Positions 8,517 through 15,538 of a stretch of 27,548 nt of DNA are shown piece by piece. The stretch covers positions 1 to 27,548 of the forward strand of contig PNIE01000044.1 of the NCBI GenBank assembly GCA_002877875.1. The letters are read 5' to 3'. The number at the start of each line of letters is the position of its first letter. Within the stretch, counting starts at the first letter, position 1. Under the pieces are notes generated by a model. It was not told where the DNA came from and ran no database searches. It saw only the letters and a program-made list of their open reading frames with translations. This DNA is from Caldimicrobium thiodismutans (lineage in GTDB: Bacteria > Desulfobacterota > Thermodesulfobacteria > Thermodesulfobacteriales > Thermodesulfobacteriaceae). Position numbers and translations under genes: made by a program.

Positions 8517-9639
8517 AGCCCTAGTTATGCTTGAGGATGGTACTTATTTCTGGGGCTATTCCTTTACTATAAGAGGAGAAACCTTTGGAGAAATAGTTTT
8601 TAATACAGGGATGACTGGTTATCAGGAAATTCTTACTGATCCCTCCTATTATGGTCAAATCGTCACTATGACCTATCCCCTTATTGGAAACTACGGAGTT
8701 AACTCGGAAGATATAGAAAGTGCCCGCATCCAAGTAGCTGGTTTTATTGTCAGGGAATATCAGCCTTTTTATAGTAACTGGAGGGCCAAAAAATCTCTGG
8801 GAGACTGGTTAAAGGAGAATAATATTCTTGCGGTAGAGGGAATTGACACCCGTGCCTTAACTCGTCACCTAAGAAACTTTGGAGCTATGAAAGGAGGAAT
8901 TACCACCGAAACTCTGAATCCCAAAGAATTTTTGGAAAAAATTAAGGAAAGCCCAGATTATGTAGGAAGAGATCTTGTGCAATATGTAACTACAAAAAAG
9001 CCCTACTTTTATGACAAAGAGGGCTTTGACTTTTCAGCAACCACCTTTAAAGGAAAAGCTAAATACAAAATAGCTGTGCTTGATTGCGGGCTTAAATACA
9101 ATCAGTTAAGGCTTTTTGCTGAGAGACAGGCCGAGTGCCTTATCTTTCCTGCTAAAACTCCTGCTTCAGAAATTCTTAAGCACGATCCTGATGGAATCTT
9201 TCTTTCCAATGGCCCAGGAGACCCAGCTCCTTTGACCTATGTAGTAAACACAGTAAAAGACCTCCTTGGAAAAAAACCTATCTTTGGTATCTGCCTTGGC
9301 CATCAGATTCTTGGTCAAGCCCTTGGAGCTTCAACCTTTAAACTTAAATTTGGCCACAGAGGAATCAATCACCCAGTTCTTAATCTAATAAATAAAAGAG
9401 TAGAAATAACCTCCCAGAATCACGGCTTTTGTGTAAAGATGGAAGAACTTCCCAAAGAGGTAATTAATACTCACATTAATTTAAACGACAACACCTTAGA
9501 GGGGCTATATCATCCCGAATTAAAGGCCTTTTCAGTGCAGTATCATCCCGAAAATGCCCCTGGACCCCATGACTCTATCTATCTCTTTGACAGCTTTCTT
9601 CGTCTGATAGAAGGTAAATATGAAAATCTTTTCCATTAA
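8497..9639 (+). CDS. carA: carbamoyl-phosphate synthase small subunit
   Basis: This glutaminase subunit releases ammonia from glutamine for the large subunit CarB, which makes carbamoyl phosphate for arginine and pyrimidines. The 380-residue protein has the N-terminal CarA domain (ALVMLEDGTYFWGYSF, NTGMTGYQEILTDPSY) and a class I amidotransferase domain with Cys266 in GICLGH and the His350/Glu352 dyad in VQYHPE. I chose the ATG at 8497 because it has an AAGGAG ribosome site with 7 bases spacing and gives the expected N-terminus; the reading frame is open further upstream, inside prfB, without meaning. It overlaps prfB by 20 bases and ribF by 20 bases. carB is not in the window. Confidence 0.97.
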   Translation: MKKNKIKALVMLEDGTYFWGYSFTIRGETFGEIVFNTGMTGYQEILTDPSYYGQIVTMTYPLIGNYGVNSEDIESARIQVAGFIVREYQPFYSNWRAKKSLGDWLKENNILAVEGIDTRALTRHLRNFGAMKGGITTETLNPKEFLEKIKESPDYVGRDLVQYVTTKKPYFYDKEGFDFSATTFKGKAKYKIAVLDCGLKYNQLRLFAERQAECLIFPAKTPASEILKHDPDGIFLSNGPGDPAPLTYVVNTVKDLLGKKPIFGICLGHQILGQALGASTFKLKFGHRGINHPVLNLINKRVEITSQNHGFCVKMEELPKEVINTHINLNDNTLEGLYHPELKAFSVQYHPENAPGPHDSIYLFDSFLRLIEGKYENLFH

Positions 9640-10543
9640 GGATTTTCCTCTACCCTTTGAAACAGCTATTACTATCGGTGCCTTTGACGGCATTCATATA
9701 GGACACCAAGCCCTCTTTAGAGAAACCTTAGAGGCCTCCCATGAATTCAATTTAACTCCTTTAGTAGTTACCTTTGACCCTCATCCAAGAAAGGTCCTCC
9801 AACCCCAACTCTCCTTTAAACTTTTAACTACCTTTGAAGAAAAAATTTCCTTGATAGAAAAAGAAGGCTTTGATAAGATGGTTATTCTACCTTTTACTCA
9901 CTCCCTCTCAGAGCTTTCGCCAGATCTATTTGTGGAAAAATATCTTGTAGATTCCTTAAAAGCCCGCTTGGTAGTTGTAGGCTTTAATTTTCGCTTTGGG
10001 AAAAACCGTATGGGAGATGGAGAATTGTTAAAAAAATTAGGGGAAAAGTATCATTTCCAAGTAAAAGTAGTTCCACCTGTTGAAATAAATGGAAAAAGGG
10101 TTTCAAGTTCTTATATAAGAGACCTTATTTCAACGGGAGATGTAGAAAAAGCAGCCCTTTTTTTAGGAAGGCCCTATTTTTTAATAGGAAAGGTAATTAA
10201 GGGAAAGGGAAGAGGAAGAGCCCTTGGCTATCCTACAGCCAATCTGCTTGTTCCTCAAGAAAAACTTATTCCTGCCAGAGGAGTTTATGCTGTCTGGGCC
10301 TACCTTTCTAATCAAAGATATAAAGGTGCTTTAAATATCGGATTTAACCCCACCTTTGAAGAGAAAGAACTCTCCATCGAAGCACACCTTCTAAATTTTA
10401 ATTCTTCTGAAGATTTATACGAAAAATATCTTCGTATTGAATTTATCAAATACATAAGGCCAGAAAAAAAATTTTCTTCTATAGATGAGTTAAGAAAACA
10501 AATTAAAGAAGATTGTCAATTAATAGAAGAAATCCTTGCTTAA
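9620..10543 (+). CDS. ribF: bifunctional riboflavin kinase/FAD synthetase
   Basis: RibF phosphorylates riboflavin to FMN and adenylylates FMN to FAD. The 307-residue protein has the N-terminal nucleotidyltransferase domain with the GAFDGIHIGHQAL motif (20-32), the SSSYIRDLISTGDVEKA block (about 162-178) and the C-terminal riboflavin kinase domain starting at GRPYFLIGKVIKGKGRGRALGYPTANL (about 183-209). Its start overlaps carA by 20 bases and has AAGG 5 bases upstream inside carA. Its stop codon overlaps by 4 bases the stop of the convergent HTH gene. No FMN riboswitch is seen before the operon. Confidence 0.96.
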   Translation: MKIFSIKDFPLPFETAITIGAFDGIHIGHQALFRETLEASHEFNLTPLVVTFDPHPRKVLQPQLSFKLLTTFEEKISLIEKEGFDKMVILPFTHSLSELSPDLFVEKYLVDSLKARLVVVGFNFRFGKNRMGDGELLKKLGEKYHFQVKVVPPVEINGKRVSSSYIRDLISTGDVEKAALFLGRPYFLIGKVIKGKGRGRALGYPTANLLVPQEKLIPARGVYAVWAYLSNQRYKGALNIGFNPTFEEKELSIEAHLLNFNSSEDLYEKYLRIEFIKYIRPEKKFSSIDELRKQIKEDCQLIEEILA

Positions 10544-10773
10544 ATGTTCCCTTTTTTCTTTAATTCTTCAACAAAGGCATCATACACGTTAATTTTTTTG
10601 CCAATCTTCTTAGGAATTTCAACTCCTCTTTTTCTTAATTCATTAACAATTTTATTAACCTGAAACTTGCTAATCCCTAATTTCTCAGCTATCTCACTTG
10701 CACTCATTTTAGCATAATTTTCATACACAAATCTAACATCATCCATAGTAATAACTCTACTTCTTTTTCTCAT
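10540..10773 (-). CDS. small helix-turn-helix protein, function unknown
   Basis: This is a 77-residue basic protein with a helix-turn-helix at about 24-46: SASEIAEKLGISKFQVNKIVNEL, in which the first helix, the G-I-S turn and a recognition helix are clear. Arg/Lys-rich stretches flank it. A strong ribosome site (AAAGGAGG with 6-7 bases spacing) precedes the ATG, so it is very likely expressed. It follows surE by 53 bases, in which a promoter-like pair of boxes is present, so it may be transcribed separately. Its 3' end overlaps the ribF stop tail to tail. It could be a small transcription regulator or a nucleoid-associated DNA-binding protein; I cannot name a family. Confidence 0.75.
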   Translation of the reverse strand: MRKRSRVITMDDVRFVYENYAKMSASEIAEKLGISKFQVNKIVNELRKRGVEIPKKIGKKINVYDAFVEELKKKGNI

Positions 10774-10796
10774 ATATTACCTCCTTTTTTTCTTTA

Positions 10797-10824
10797 AATA
10801 TAAACCGTTTTTTTCAAAAAACAA
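10797..10824 (-). promoter_or_regulatory. putative promoter of the HTH gene
   Basis: On the minus strand TTGTTT (10824-10819) and TATATT (10802-10797) are 16 bases apart, just before the strong ribosome site of the HTH gene. The region is A/T-rich, so chance matches are likely. Confidence 0.3.
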
Positions 10825-10826
10825 GA

Positions 10827-11591
10827 TTAAATATGAAGGGATTCTAAAAAATTGGAACTTAATAACTTATTAAGATCTCTATAAGAAGTCAAATCAAATT
10901 GAATAGGTGTTATAGTGATATATCCTTTTTTTAAGGCTACTACATCAGTTTCTTCATCAGTTTCAGTATGTTCTTCCGCACCCTGCCAGTAATAAATTTT
11001 ACCGTGTAAATCCAATCTTTTTTCAAAGAATTCTTTTAATTTGGCTGTAGATTGTCTGACAAACTTTACACCTTTTATTTGATGCAAATTTAAATGAGGA
11101 ATGTTAATATTTAGACAAAAGGGAGAATCAAGGGGAATTTTCTCTATTGTTTTAATAAACTGAGCAATAAAATAAGAGGCGAAACAATAATCAATATTTT
11201 CATAAGCATCAATTGATACAGCTATACTATTAACTCCAAGGATTTTAGCTTCTGTTGCAGCCGAAACTGTACCTGAATAAAGCACATTTATCCCCACATT
11301 AGCCCCTCGATTTATGCCTGAGATAACAAGATCAACAGGACCTATTAATTCGTAGATAGCAAGTTTTACACAATCTGCAGGAGTTCCTGATACAGCATAT
11401 CCCCAAAAGAATTTTCCCCTTCTTACTTCCCTTACTCGCAGGGGATAATGAATAGTTATGGCATGCCCTACAGCACTTCTTTCCACCTCGGGTGCTACTA
11501 TAAATACCTCATGCTCCTCTTTTAAAGCAAAATAAAGTCCACAAAGACCATCAGCATAAATTCCATCATCATTAGTAATGAGTATTCTCAT
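10827..11591 (-). CDS. surE: 5'/3'-nucleotidase SurE
   Basis: SurE dephosphorylates nucleoside monophosphates and is linked to stationary-phase survival. The 254-residue protein shows the metal-binding NDDG (N7, D8, D9), the APEVERSAVGHAIT block with metal ligand S39, the SGTPADCV motif (68-75) and VISGINRGANVG with N94. It follows the 54-residue cysteine protein by 2 bases and thus belongs to the pyrE-tauE-argJ operon. The ribosome site is weak (TAGGA directly before the ATG), consistent with translational coupling to the small gene. All catalytic residues appear present. Confidence 0.96.
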   Translation of the reverse strand: MRILITNDDGIYADGLCGLYFALKEEHEVFIVAPEVERSAVGHAITIHYPLRVREVRRGKFFWGYAVSGTPADCVKLAIYELIGPVDLVISGINRGANVGINVLYSGTVSAATEAKILGVNSIAVSIDAYENIDYCFASYFIAQFIKTIEKIPLDSPFCLNINIPHLNLHQIKGVKFVRQSTAKLKEFFEKRLDLHGKIYYWQGAEEHTETDEETDVVALKKGYITITPIQFDLTSYRDLNKLLSSNFLESLHI

Positions 11592-11593
11592 TC

Positions 11594-11758
11594 CTAAAAA
11601 TCTTTAAATTTCGACTTAAAATAAAGCAAACACTGCTTTCTAAATTGACAATATTCCTTCGGATGTTTACACCCTATCTCTACAAGTACCCACTCTTTAT
11701 ATTTCTCGCAAAATAATTTCTCCTCTTCTTGTTTCTTTTCTGTTTTTTCCACTTTCAT
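11594..11758 (-). CDS. small cysteine-containing protein (54 residues), unknown
   Basis: This small gene is not a shadow of another gene; it fills the space between argJ and surE exactly. ATG at 11758 lies 2 bases after the argJ stop, and its TAG is 2 bases before the surE ATG. A good ribosome site AGGAG stands 6 bases upstream of the ATG, inside the end of argJ. The product is Lys/Glu-rich at its N-terminus and carries four cysteines at 17, 30, 37 and 43 (C-x12-C-x6-C-x5-C), with the segment GCKHPKEYCQFRKQC (29-43). This could form a metal site or disulfides. I do not recognise the family. Tight coupling and the ribosome site make expression likely. Confidence 0.72.
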   Translation of the reverse strand: MKVEKTEKKQEEEKLFCEKYKEWVLVEIGCKHPKEYCQFRKQCLLYFKSKFKDF

Positions 11759-11760
11759 TT

Positions 11761-12909
11761 TTAACTCCTATAAGAGGCATTTATTTTTATATATTCCTCT
11801 GTTAAATCACAAGTTAACATCCAATAATTTTGTTTTCCTCTTTTGAGTTTGATCAAAAGTTCTATATCATTCTTTCTTAACTCATTTTTTAAGACTTCTT
11901 CTTTATTTTGAGTTTTTAGTTTCTTTATCCAAGGAATACCATTAAGATAAATTTCAATCTCCTCAGGATCAAAAGGGATTTGAGTCTTTCCAAGGGCTGC
12001 CAAAATTCTTCCCCAATTAGGGTCTCCACCATAAAAGGCTGTTTTTACAAGGAGTGAATTAGCCACAGCTTGTGAAAAATTTTTGGCTTCTTCTTTGGTT
12101 TTAGCCCCCTTTACAATTACCTTGATTACCTTTGAAGCACCCTCTCCATCTTTTACAATCATATAGGAAAGTTCATAAAGCACCCTCTGAAACTTTTCAC
12201 AAAATTCCTCCCAATTTCCTATTTCCTTCTTTCCACTGGCAAGGGCATAGACTGTGTCATTTGTGCTGGTATCACTATCCACTGTTATGCGATTAAAAGA
12301 TTCCTCAACAGCTTTTAAAAGAAGAGTTTGCAAGTCTTTTTTATCAATTTTAGCATCCGTTAGAATAAAAGCCAACATGGTTGCCATATGAGGAGCAATC
12401 ATTCCTGCACCTTTAGCAATCCCTAAAATTGCTATGCCATCCCCTGTTAGTTGAGAAGAAATCTTGGGAAAGGTATCAGTAGTCATTATAGCTTTAGCAA
12501 AGTCGGCATAATTAGAGGGTGATAGTTTTTTTACAAGATCAGGAAGCTTAGCTATAATCTTTTCTTCAGGAAGCTGCTCTCCAATAACTCCAGTTGAAGC
12601 AGGAAGAATTTCTTCTTTTTTTATGGATAATAAATCAGAAAGGGCCTTAAGAACCCTTTCAGTCCTCTCAAGACCTTCCTTTCCTGTACAGGCATTAGCG
12701 ATACCGCTGTTAACAAGAATAGCCCTTGTCACAAGATTTTTTATATGTTTTTTTCCTATAAGAACCGGAGCTGCTTTAACAGTGTTTTTAGTAAAAACAC
12801 CCCAGGAAATACCTTTCTCTTCACAAAAGATAAGACCAAGATCCAGTCGGCCCTCTTTTCTTATCCCTGCTGAAACCCCTGCAAATAAAAATCCCTGGGG
12901 AATATTCAT
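11761..12909 (-). CDS. argJ: bifunctional ornithine acetyltransferase/N-acetylglutamate synthase
   Basis: ArgJ transfers the acetyl group from N-acetylornithine to glutamate (and in bifunctional forms from acetyl-CoA) in the cyclic arginine pathway. The 382-residue proenzyme cleaves itself in the GAGMIAPHMATMLAF region, with Thr177 as the nucleophile and new N-terminus of the beta chain. The N-terminal GFLFAGVSAGIRKEGRLDL, NSGIANACTG (about 67-76) and DTSTNDTV segments fit the family. A ribosome site GGAGGG with 5 bases spacing supports the ATG. It lies 22 bases after the TauE-like gene and 2 bases before the small cysteine protein. Whether it is mono- or bifunctional cannot be decided by eye. 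Confidence 0.96.
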   Translation of the reverse strand: MNIPQGFLFAGVSAGIRKEGRLDLGLIFCEEKGISWGVFTKNTVKAAPVLIGKKHIKNLVTRAILVNSGIANACTGKEGLERTERVLKALSDLLSIKKEEILPASTGVIGEQLPEEKIIAKLPDLVKKLSPSNYADFAKAIMTTDTFPKISSQLTGDGIAILGIAKGAGMIAPHMATMLAFILTDAKIDKKDLQTLLLKAVEESFNRITVDSDTSTNDTVYALASGKKEIGNWEEFCEKFQRVLYELSYMIVKDGEGASKVIKVIVKGAKTKEEAKNFSQAVANSLLVKTAFYGGDPNWGRILAALGKTQIPFDPEEIEIYLNGIPWIKKLKTQNKEEVLKNELRKNDIELLIKLKRGKQNYWMLTCDLTEEYIKINASYRS

Positions 12910-12931
12910 AAAGTCCCTCCATCCTTTAACT

Positions 12932-13684
12932 CTATGTCTTTATTATTAAAAGTATAGCTGATATTAATAAAATAAAATTTACTAAATAATAAAAGACTTT
13001 ATTGCTAAGCTTTTCGTATAATTTTTGTCCAATAAACATACCCATAATAACAACAGGCAAACTAAAAAAATAAATTTTGAAAATCTCAAAGGTAAGATTC
13101 CCAGATAAATAGTGGTTAATAGCTGCATTTAGAGCTGAAAAGGCAAAGATTAATTGTAGGGTAGCTTTAAAAAGATTTTTATCAAAGCGAAGAAGAGTTA
13201 GATACATAACAATAGGAGGGCCAGGAGTATTAAGTAAACCAGCTAAAAATCCCACAAGGAAGGCTATAAATAAAGCCTTAGGCCTCTTAAAAACCTCTGG
13301 CTCTATTTTGTGAGTAAAGGATATTCCTTGGTGATATTTCAATTGATAAATTTCCCAAAAAAAGAAAAGGAAAATAGCTATAAAAAGGATCACTCTTAAA
13401 GAATACTCAGAAGATAGATTAAACCCTCTAACCCCAAGAATTACACCAAGAATAATTACCAAAAAAAATCTTAAAGGGATTTTTAGAATTCTTTTTTCTT
13501 TAAGGATAAAAAGCATAAACAAATTTACTGTAAAGGAAAAAAGAGAAATAAGAGGGACCGCAAACTTTACACTTTTAAAGAGGGCAATAAGAGGTACTGC
13601 AGTAAGGGCAAAGGCAAACCCAACCAGTCCATGAATTAAAGCTGAGATAAATAAAATAAAAACAAGAATATAGATTTCTGGCAT
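12932..13684 (-). CDS. TauE/SafE-family (sulfite-exporter-like) permease
   Basis: This 250-residue protein has about eight hydrophobic segments in two halves, each with the glycine/proline-rich signature of the TauE/SafE family: GLVGFAFALTAVPLIALF (about 19-36) and GFLAGLLNTPGPPIVMYL (about 144-161). Members export small organic or sulfur anions such as sulfite, sulfoacetate or taurine products. A sulfite-related role is attractive in a sulfur-metabolising organism but is not shown by the sequence. It begins 2 bases after the PilZ-pyrE stop and precedes argJ by 22 bases. Confidence 0.85.
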   Translation of the reverse strand: MPEIYILVFILFISALIHGLVGFAFALTAVPLIALFKSVKFAVPLISLFSFTVNLFMLFILKEKRILKIPLRFFLVIILGVILGVRGFNLSSEYSLRVILFIAIFLFFFWEIYQLKYHQGISFTHKIEPEVFKRPKALFIAFLVGFLAGLLNTPGPPIVMYLTLLRFDKNLFKATLQLIFAFSALNAAINHYLSGNLTFEIFKIYFFSLPVVIMGMFIGQKLYEKLSNKVFYYLVNFILLISAILLIIKT

Positions 13685-13686
13685 TT

Positions 13687-14661
13687 TTACGATGACTTTT
13701 TCTGATTATAGACAGCGATTATCTCTGATAGAGTAAAGAAGGCTTTAAGTTGATATCCCCTTTCTTTTAAAGCCTCTTCTCCTCCCTCTTCTCTATCAAC
13801 AAGAGAAAGGACAGCTCTAATAGTTAATCCTTCCTCCTCACAGGCAGAGATAGCTTTAAGCAAAGAGCCCCCTGTGGTAACGACATCTTCAACTACTGCG
13901 ACCTTCATCCCCTTCCAAAAGTTACCCTCAAGCTGCCTTTTTGTTCCATACTTTTTGGGTTCCTTACGAATAAGGATACCTTCAAGGGCTCTTTCTTCAC
14001 TCAGAGCAGAAGAGAGTATAGCACAAACAATGGGATCTGCTCCAAGACTCATTCCCGCAACTCCCTCAATATCAGTATATCTCAATTCCTCCCAAAAAAG
14101 ATCTCCTATCAATTTGTAAGATGGAGCATAAAGGGTAACTTTTCTACAATCGAGATAATAGGGACTTTCTTTACCACTGGAAAGAATGAAAGGCTTATCT
14201 GGACTATAAAGAAAAGCTCTTGTAAGAAGATAAGTCATAATTTCTTTTTTGAGGTGTAAAATATTTAAAGTTTTTACAAGTTGATGAAGGGAATCGTATT
14301 TACCTAAAAATTTCATTAATTCCAGCTCTGCTATCTCGGGTGAGGGAGCATTGTAAATTAAATAATTCTTTAAATGTTGAAATGATTCTTGAGGGATGCT
14401 TAAAATTTCCACTGCAAAGCCCTTACCTTTATCAATTCTTACAACCTTTCCTTTAGCAAAAATCTTTATAGGTGGTTCGGTATCTTTTAAGTGAAAAATA
14501 AGACCTATTTCTTCATCTAAAGAAGGATACTCTTCAGGATTCGCAATAAAAAAGGAAGCCAAACTAAAATCTTTTAAATTCCCTAAAAAAGTGCCTTTTC
14601 TAGTAATAAATTCAACTTCTTCTTCAAAAGGAAGCCGAAGAAAGGACCTTTTTTCTCTCAT
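13687..14661 (-). CDS. pyrE: PilZ-domain/orotate phosphoribosyltransferase fusion
   Basis: The C-terminal part (about 130-320) is orotate phosphoribosyltransferase, which makes OMP from orotate and PRPP in pyrimidine synthesis: FILSSGKESPYYLDCRKV (158-175), the flexible-loop lysines in IRKEPKKYGTKRQLEG (231-246), and the PRPP loop AVVEDVVTTGGSLL (255-268) are all there. The first 100 residues resemble a PilZ (c-di-GMP receptor) domain: R5-x3-R9 (RSFLR), then the D-x-S motif DFSLAS (31-36) in which the last position is Ser, not the usual Gly, then beta-strand segments ending in GFAVEI. At 324 residues it is far longer than a normal PyrE (about 180-215). The ATG has no ribosome site; a promoter lies 8 bases upstream. 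Confidence 0.9.
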   Translation of the reverse strand: MREKRSFLRLPFEEEVEFITRKGTFLGNLKDFSLASFFIANPEEYPSLDEEIGLIFHLKDTEPPIKIFAKGKVVRIDKGKGFAVEILSIPQESFQHLKNYLIYNAPSPEIAELELMKFLGKYDSLHQLVKTLNILHLKKEIMTYLLTRAFLYSPDKPFILSSGKESPYYLDCRKVTLYAPSYKLIGDLFWEELRYTDIEGVAGMSLGADPIVCAILSSALSEERALEGILIRKEPKKYGTKRQLEGNFWKGMKVAVVEDVVTTGGSLLKAISACEEEGLTIRAVLSLVDREEGGEEALKERGYQLKAFFTLSEIIAVYNQKKSS

Positions 14662-14669
14662 AGCTTTTA

Positions 14670-14698
14670 ATTGTAATTTATTTATTTCACCTTTGCAA
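14670..14698 (-). promoter_or_regulatory. putative promoter of the PilZ-pyrE operon
   Basis: On the minus strand TTGCAA (14698-14693) and TACAAT (14675-14670) are 17 bases apart. The -10 box ends 8 bases before the ATG at 14661. The -35 hexamer is palindromic and is the same one used by the divergent prediction at 14693-14721. Confidence 0.45.
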
Positions 14699-14721
14699 TA
14701 TAAAAAAACAAAAGTTATAAA
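14693..14721 (+). promoter_or_regulatory. putative promoter of the selenoperoxiredoxin gene
   Basis: TTGCAA (14693-14698) and TATAAA (14716-14721) are 17 bases apart on the plus strand. A leader of about 100 bases of very A/T-rich sequence follows, containing two copies of AAAAATTTTT at 14751-14760 and 14781-14790, exactly 30 bases apart, before the ribosome site at about 14815-14820. Confidence 0.35.
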
Positions 14722-14826
14722 AATTCAAATAAGAAAGAGCAGTTTTTATTAAAAATTTTTATCAATCTTAATTCTTTCATAAAAATTTTTAAATTAAAAA
14801 TAAAAAAGTTAAAAAAGAAGGTAATT

Positions 14827-15441
14827 ATGTGTGTAAGACCTGGAATTTTTGCTCCAGATTTTGAGACTCAGGCCTATTTTAAAGATGGAAGTATAAAGAC
14901 TGTAAAGCTTTCTGATTATAAAGGAAAATGGTTGGTTCTCTTTTTTTATCCAGCGGATTTTACTTTTGTTTGACCTACAGAGCTGGCAGCGGTTGCTGCC
15001 AAAGTGGAGGAGCTCAAAAGATTAAATACGGAACTTCTTGCCATAAGTATTGATACAGTATTTGTTCATAAAATCTGGCAGGAAACTGAACTTTCTAAAC
15101 TAATACCTGGAGGTTTCCCATTTCCTATGGCTTCAGACCTTGGAGGTAAAATAGGCACCCTATATGGTGTGTATGACGAAAAGTCGGGAATAAATCTTAG
15201 AGGAACCTTTCTCATTGATCCTGATGGCATAATAAGAATTGGGCATATTTATGATGCTCCAGTAGGAAGAAATTTTGATGAACTTGTAAGAATGATCGAA
15301 GCAGCTCAACACATTAGAGCCACAGGTGGCGCTGAAGCCTGCCCAGCAAACTGGAAACCTGGTAAAACTACCCTCAAACCCTCTCCTGAACTTGCAGGAA
15401 AAGTAGCAGATACCTGGAATCCCTCTGAAGTAGACGATTAA
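14827..15441 (+). CDS. selenocysteine-containing 2-Cys peroxiredoxin (predicted)
   Basis: Reading from ATG at 14827 (ribosome site AGAAGG, 5 bases spacing) gives a 204-residue AhpC/Prx1-type peroxiredoxin interrupted once, by TGA at 14971-14973. That codon is residue 49, exactly the peroxidatic position: PADFTFV-U-PTE replaces the family's P-x3-T-x2-C-P-T-E. The frame remains open and conserved on both sides, so this is read as selenocysteine. The resolving Cys172 is present in the family motif CPANW. A GC-rich hairpin starts 11 bases after the TGA, where a bacterial SECIS element is expected. It would reduce peroxides with Sec as the attacking residue. The bd-type oxidase genes follow 97 bases downstream. 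A TGT/TGC-to-TGA mutation is the alternative, but the hairpin argues against it. Confidence 0.88.
14971..15015 (+). promoter_or_regulatory. putative bacterial SECIS element
   Basis: The TGA (14971-14973) is followed by a perfect 6-bp stem GGCAGC (14985-14990) and GCTGCC (14995-15000) closing a GGTT loop (14991-14994). An outer pairing GAGCT (14980-14984) with AGCTC (15011-15015) is possible, across a 10-base unpaired 3' side. Distance from UGA to apical loop is about 20 bases, within the range known for bacterial SECIS. A G at the start of the loop fits the weak consensus. In an A/T-rich gene such a GC-rich hairpin stands out. Confidence 0.75.
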
Positions 15442-15468
15442 AATAATAAAAAATATATTAAATTTGGC

Positions 15469-15496
15469 TTGACTTAAAATTTCATTTTCTTAAAAT
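15469..15496 (+). promoter_or_regulatory. putative promoter of the bd-type oxidase operon
   Basis: TTGACT (15469-15474) and TAAAAT (15491-15496) are 16 bases apart, about 40 bases before the ATG at 15539. No terminator separates the peroxiredoxin gene from this point, so read-through is also possible. Confidence 0.45.
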
Positions 15497-15538
15497 TAAA
15501 ATTATGACAAACAAATCTTTTAAAAAAGGAGGGGAGAT

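Noticed and set aside
10806..10822. T-run/A-run inverted repeat after surE as a terminator
   Set aside because: It has a 2-base loop and nearly no GC pairs, too weak to support a call.
14827..14973. Selenoperoxiredoxin read as a pseudogene or as a gene starting near 15004
   Set aside because: The frame is conserved on both sides of a single TGA placed exactly at the catalytic Cys, there is a good ribosome site at 14827, and a hairpin follows the TGA. A product beginning at 15004 would lack the active site.
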